Source: Christensenellaceae bacterium (lineage in GTDB: Bacteria; Bacillota; Clostridia; Christensenellales; Aristaeellaceae). From it: a stretch of 8,728 nucleotides of DNA. Shown piece after piece: positions 6,014-8,728 of the stretch (its first letter is position 1; each line of letters starts with the position of its first letter). The DNA is taken from the NCBI GenBank assembly GCA_017881705.1, contig JADGQP010000030.1, positions 1-8,728 on the forward strand. The letters are read 5' to 3'. The notes below the pieces were generated by a model, which worked only from the letters and a program-made list of their open reading frames with translations, did no database searches and was not told where the DNA came from. The position numbers and the translations under genes were made by a program.

Positions 6014-6172
6014 GTACGAATTCGAAATAGGAACGCATCGGTCTCGCGGGTTTTTACGATATGGCGTTGTCGCGAAATCTTAACGTAGCCCAGCTACGTC
6101 TTCGTTTCCGCTCCGCGCCCTATTGTAAAAATCCCTCGCAAGCCCTTTCGCATTCATAAATTGAATTCGTAC
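6014..6172. repeat. Fold-back element of about 159 bases, MITE-like, upstream of the DUF4364 gene
   Basis: The ends are perfect inverted copies: GTACGAATTC (6014-6023) and GAATTCGTAC (6163-6172). Similarity continues inward with small gaps; for example 6051-6066 matches the reverse complement of 6116-6131 at 14 of 16 bases. The centre is a perfect ACGTAGC (6083-6089) / GCTACGT (6093-6099) hairpin with a CCA loop. The whole unit can therefore fold into one long hairpin, as in non-autonomous MITE or REP-type repeats. I see no clear target-site duplication and no coding frame. The right end is one base from the AGGGAGGG site of the next gene. Confidence 0.7.
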
Positions 6173-6183
6173 AGGGAGGGTTT

Positions 6184-6969
6184 ATGCCGATAAATTCACC
6201 GCCCCGAAAGGTTTCCGAAACAGAAAACATGCTGCGGCTGTTGTTGTGCGTGGATGCGCTGGACAGCGTAACCCCGACGCAGCTGTGGACGTTTGCGGCT
6301 GAGCAGGAGCTGATGGATTACGTATCCATGCGCCTGTGCCTGCATAAACTGCTTGCCGCGGGTGAGGTGGAAACCGGTGGCGGCTCCCTGACGGAACAGT
6401 TGATTTTAACCGATCGCGGCCGCGAAGCGCTGGCGCTTTTCGGCGCGCGCCTGCCGGGGGATATCCGCACGCGCATCGCCCTTTCCGCGCCCGAGTTTCG
6501 CACGCGTATCGTCCGCCACCAACAGGTGCGGGCGACCTACGAAATTGCCCGTGCGAACGATTTTCGCCTGAATCTTTCGGTGTACGAGGGCGACTTGCCC
6601 ACGGTTCGGCTGCATATGGAAACACATAGCCGCGCGTTGGCCTCCCGAACCCTGCACCGCTTTCCGATTCACGCCGCCCGTGTGACCACCTACCTGTACG
6701 AGCTGGCGGAGCAAGCGGTAAACCTGCCCGTGGACACCGAAAGCGAACCCTTATCGCCGGAAGCCATCACCGGACACAGCGCCACGGAATATACCGCGAA
6801 TGTTACGTTGGAAGGGAAAAAAGCGCGCTTTGAAATCGAGCTGCTGCTGCCGACGCGGGAGGCGTCGGAAGCATTTGTGAGGCGGCTTACCCAGCCGGGC
6901 GAAGCAAACATCACGGCCAATCGGCTGACTGATATGGTCAGCGGCGCTCGCCTGATGGGCAAACGATAA
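6184..6969 (+). CDS. DUF4364 family protein, winged-helix N-terminus
   Basis: The 261-residue product resembles DUF4364 proteins of Clostridia, whose function is unknown. An N-terminal region of about 15-85 fits a winged-helix fold: ENMLRLLLCVDAL, a TPTQLWTFAAEQELMDY helix pair, then ILTDRGREALALFGARLP, the typical end of the wing. The central part (about 115-165) matches the family's later beta-rich region. The family is commonly under 200 residues, so about 80 C-terminal residues are extra. There is no membrane segment. The ribosome binding site GGAGG (6175-6179) is only four bases from the ATG, closer than for the other genes here. No promoter is clear, so it may be read from the HPr-like gene's promoter or from inside the upstream repeat. 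Both sides are closely flanked by fold-back elements. The family assignment is from memory of the pattern. Confidence 0.75.
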   Translation: MPINSPPRKVSETENMLRLLLCVDALDSVTPTQLWTFAAEQELMDYVSMRLCLHKLLAAGEVETGGGSLTEQLILTDRGREALALFGARLPGDIRTRIALSAPEFRTRIVRHQQVRATYEIARANDFRLNLSVYEGDLPTVRLHMETHSRALASRTLHRFPIHAARVTTYLYELAEQAVNLPVDTESEPLSPEAITGHSATEYTANVTLEGKKARFEIELLLPTREASEAFVRRLTQPGEANITANRLTDMVSGARLMGKR

Positions 6970-6972
6970 ACG

Positions 6973-7197
6973 GAGTAGCGGGAGCCACCCGAACCCGGGC
7001 AGCTCAGACTGTCAAAGAAGCCTGATTTCAGGAGGGTTCGGAGGGCCGTGGCCCTCTGATTGCCGTTCGTATCGACCGGCTTTGCCGGTCGGGCGGGGAG
7101 TTTGCGGCATGGCCGCAAACAATACCCGAAACTCAAAAAAGTGGCGAAGTCCACATTTTTGACAGGCAAAGCCGCCCGGGTTCGGGCGGCTCTACTC
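6973..7197. repeat. Fold-back element of about 225 bases with inverted ends, downstream of the DUF4364 gene
   Basis: The ends 6973-7016 and 7158-7197 are inverted copies. Both read GAGTAG, then AGCC, then CCCGAACCCGGGC, then GCT, then CTGTCAAA, with one four-base insertion on the left and two single-base changes. Inside are three more hairpins: GAGGGCC/GGCCCTC (7041-7056), GACCGGC/GCCGGTC (7074-7090) and GTTTGCGGC/GCCGCAAAC (7100-7120). The right end alone also folds: GCCGCCC/GGGCGGC (7171-7190). This fits a non-autonomous mobile repeat. It starts three bases after the DUF4364 stop codon, has no T tract, and shows no obvious target duplication. It fills nearly all of the gap before the thymidine kinase promoter. 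Confidence 0.75.
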
Positions 7198-7208
7198 ATG
7201 TGTATGGC

Positions 7209-7237
7209 TTTACAGAAACGGGCGGCTGTGCTATGCT
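7209..7237 (+). promoter_or_regulatory. Extended -10 promoter of thymidine kinase
   Basis: TTTACA (7209-7214, five of six) and TATGCT (7232-7237, four of six) are exactly 17 bases apart, and TGC directly precedes the -10. Transcription would start near 7244, about 29 bases before the start codon. The promoter lies just outside the right end of the fold-back element. Confidence 0.6.
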
Positions 7238-7272
7238 ACCAGCAGCAAAGTATCCTTCGGGAGGGCGTCGGC

Positions 7273-7878
7273 GTGGCAAAACTGTATTTCCGCTATGGAG
7301 CGATGGGCTCCAGTAAAACGGCAAACGCGATTATGGTGCGGCATAATTACCTGGAGCGCAATCAGAAAGTGTTGATGCTCAAACCCAGGCTGGACCGCCG
7401 CGATGGGGCCAACCTGGTCGCTTCCAGGTGCGGGCTGGAATGTGAGTGTAACTTTGTGGAAGATCTGGAAACCATGGATGTAACGCAGTATGATTGTGTT
7501 ATTGTGGACGAGGCACAGTTTCTGACCAAAGTGCAGGTGGAATACCTGGTGCACCTGGTGGACGATTTAAATATACCCGTGATCGCCTACGGCCTGCGTG
7601 CAGACTTCCGGGGTAATTTTTTCGAGGGAAGCCTGTGGCTGATGGCCTGGGCGGACACCATCGAAGAAGTGAAAACGATTTGCTGGTGCGGAAAGAAGGC
7701 GACCTTCAACGCCCGCATCGTGGACGGGAAAGTAATCAAAACCGGTGAACAGATTGTGCTGGGCGGCAGCGAAAGCTATACCAGCCTGTGCCGCCGACAT
7801 TGGCAGGATGGGAACCTGGGCGACCGGGAATACCATACCGACCCCTGCGAATGCGATGCCAACGACGAGGCACCCTGA
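7273..7878 (+). CDS. tdk: Thymidine kinase
   Basis: Thymidine kinase phosphorylates thymidine to dTMP with ATP in the cytoplasmic salvage pathway. The 201-residue protein has the P-loop GAMGSSKT (9-16), VIVDEAQF (76-83) with the catalytic glutamate E80, and the substrate-binding stretch YGLRADFRGNFFEGS (106-120). The zinc site is C137-W-C139-G with C173 and H176 (LCRRH). The C-x-C spacing and the GLRxDFRG...LxAWxD pattern match the Escherichia coli Tdk subgroup more closely than the Bacillus type, which has C-x-x-C. The start is GTG at 7273, because GGGAGGG (7259-7265) stands just upstream and the protein then begins AKLYFRYG as expected. The open frame continues upstream, but that part lies in repeat and promoter sequence. 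It is monocistronic with a good terminator. Confidence 0.95.
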   Translation: MAKLYFRYGAMGSSKTANAIMVRHNYLERNQKVLMLKPRLDRRDGANLVASRCGLECECNFVEDLETMDVTQYDCVIVDEAQFLTKVQVEYLVHLVDDLNIPVIAYGLRADFRGNFFEGSLWLMAWADTIEEVKTICWCGKKATFNARIVDGKVIKTGEQIVLGGSESYTSLCRRHWQDGNLGDREYHTDPCECDANDEAP

Positions 7879-7900
7879 CACGCGCGAGAACGGTACAATA

Positions 7901-7938
7901 AAAGAGGCCTCCGAAAAACTCGGACGGCCTCTTTTTTT
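7901..7938 (+). terminator. Terminator shared by convergent genes
   Basis: AAAGAGGCC with TCCGA (7901-7914) pairs with TCGGA and GGCCTCTTT (7920-7934), with one bulged C at 7925 and an AAAAC loop. A run of seven T residues ends at 7938. On the minus strand the stem is also followed by TTTTA, so it can end both the thymidine kinase transcript and the opposing transcript; the minus-strand gene's stop codon overlaps its edge. Confidence 0.9.
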
Positions 7939-8389
7939 ACTTTGCCAGTTCTTCCTGCACCATACGCGCGCAGGTTTCCACGTATTTCGAACAGGGGCGG
8001 TCCCGGTAATATTCCGCGGTGCGAACGGCGGGCTTCGGTGTGGCCGCGATGCCTTGCTGCGCAAGCAGATCGCGGCAGATCAGCGTTCCGTACTCCGCAT
8101 GAAAGCGCGCGGCCTTTTCCTGGATCATGGCGTAATGGCGCTCCTTGGCTTGTTGATCGTCCGGTGACGCGTAGCCTTTCAACGCGCCCAGCGCCATACA
8201 CAGGCCTGTGAACGCGCCGCAGATTTCCCTGAGGCCGCTTATGCCCCCGCCCATCGAGCAGCTGAGCTTCAGCGCCTGGGTTTCGGTAAGCCCCATTTCC
8301 TCGTGGAACGCGGTAAATACGGCTTGCGCGCAGCTATAACCGTGGTTAAAGTAATCGAGCGCCTTTTGTGTCTTGTTTTCTTCGCTCAT
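7937..8389 (-). CDS. C_GCAxxG_C_C family redox-type protein
   Basis: The 150-residue protein has the cysteine pattern of the C_GCAxxG_C_C family (putative redox-active or metal-binding, function not established): YSCAQAV around C20, C44 before a GGG turn, then ICGAFTG with C57, C64, then ICRDLL with C105, and finally C133 and C140. There is no signal peptide or membrane segment. The start ATG at 8387-8389 is chosen because it gives the family's usual N-terminus. The longer open frame upstream overlaps the Mrp gene. Its start is eight bases after the Mrp stop codon with only a weak GAGG-like site, so the two are likely translationally coupled. Members often sit near metal or redox genes, which fits an Fe-S carrier neighbour. 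Confidence 0.88.
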   Translation of the reverse strand: MSEENKTQKALDYFNHGYSCAQAVFTAFHEEMGLTETQALKLSCSMGGGISGLREICGAFTGLCMALGALKGYASPDDQQAKERHYAMIQEKAARFHAEYGTLICRDLLAQQGIAATPKPAVRTAEYYRDRPCSKYVETCARMVQEELAK

Positions 8390-8397
8390 ATTCGGCC

Positions 8398-8728
8398 TCA
8401 CGCCTGCTGCCGGGGTTTCAGTTCCAAAATGGCCTCCGCGAGGCTGTCCAGCCAGTCGCCCTGGAACAACTCCACCAACCCCCGGTCGCAGGCGGAACTG
8501 AGCTTGGGATCCATGGGCAAGCGCGCAAAATGGGGGATGTGGTAGGCCTGGGCGATTGTTTCCACATGGCTTTCGCCAAAAACCTCGATTTTCTTTTGGC
8601 AGTCGGGGCATTGTACGTAGCTCATGTTTTCCACGATGCCCAAGGTGGGAATGTTCATCATATCAATCATCTTGATGGCCTTTGTAACGATCATGCCTAC
8701 CAATTCCTGTGGCGTGGTCACCAACACG
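8398..8728 (-). CDS. Mrp/NBP35-family Fe-S carrier ATPase, 5' end outside window
   Basis: Only the C-terminal 110 residues or so are visible. They carry the family's VTTPQEL segment, the GIVENMSY motif, and the C-x-x-C pair (CPDC) directly after it, which in Mrp/NBP35 proteins bridges an Fe-S cluster at the dimer interface. The later PMDP segment is also typical. The P-loop lies in the missing N-terminal part, beyond base 8728. The protein probably holds and transfers Fe-S clusters to target proteins in the cytoplasm. The stop codon TGA is at 8398-8400, and the cysteine-rich gene follows eight bases later, suggesting an operon. Confidence 0.9.
   Translation of the reverse strand, partial: VLVTTPQELVGMIVTKAIKMIDMMNIPTLGIVENMSYVQCPDCQKKIEVFGESHVETIAQAYHIPHFARLPMDPKLSSACDRGLVELFQGDWLDSLAEAILELKPRQQA

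Noticed and set aside
7060..7272. N-terminal extension of thymidine kinase to 7060
   Set aside because: The extension runs through the fold-back element and the promoter. The GTG at 7273 has a strong ribosome binding site and gives the normal family start.
8390..8611. N-terminal extension of the cysteine-rich protein to 8611
   Set aside because: It would overlap the Mrp coding region by over 200 bases in another frame, and family members begin close to the chosen ATG.
1..8728. CRISPR array, tRNA or rRNA genes, transposase or defence cluster
   Set aside because: I saw no regularly spaced direct repeats, no tRNA-like fold, no rRNA segments and no transposase, nuclease or toxin motifs.

Overview
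The window looks like chromosomal DNA of a moderately GC-rich member of the Clostridia (Bacillota). Supporting signs are sigma-A-type promoters, strong Shine-Dalgarno sites in front of most genes, a DUF4364 protein, an HPr/Crh-like protein, a RecD2 helicase and DnaA boxes of the form TTTTCCACA. The species cannot be named from the sequence alone.

Layout. The left edge holds most of recD2 on the minus strand, with its 3' end outside the window. After a 392-base gap comes a secreted protein with two peptidoglycan-binding domains (plus strand) and a strong terminator. Next is an unrecognised 166-residue protein on the minus strand. A gene-free stretch of about 520 bases follows, with an AT-rich block and several DnaA boxes, leading into dnaA on the plus strand; this is the best candidate for a replication origin. 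Downstream of dnaA are a terminator, a 460-base gap with nested inverted repeats, and a small HPr-fold gene that lacks the PTS histidine. Then come a DUF4364 winged-helix gene and a thymidine kinase gene, all on the plus strand. The right end carries a minus-strand pair: the 3' end of an Mrp/NBP35-type Fe-S carrier ATPase and a cysteine-rich C_GCAxxG_C_C protein, convergent with thymidine kinase across a shared terminator.

How the genes relate. DnaA (initiation), RecD2 (DNA unwinding and repair) and thymidine kinase (dTMP salvage) all concern DNA metabolism, but they lie in separate transcription units. The usual dnaA-dnaN-recF order is absent: neither dnaN nor recF follows dnaA within the window. 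The Mrp and cysteine-rich genes are eight bases apart and probably co-transcribed.

Most unusual structure. Two unrelated fold-back (long inverted repeat) elements, about 159 and 225 bases, closely bracket the DUF4364 gene. One ends just before its ribosome binding site and the other begins three bases after its stop codon. A separate perfect 12-base-arm palindrome lies just upstream of the first. I found no CRISPR array, tRNA, rRNA, transposase or recognised riboswitch, and no clearly new defence or metabolic system.
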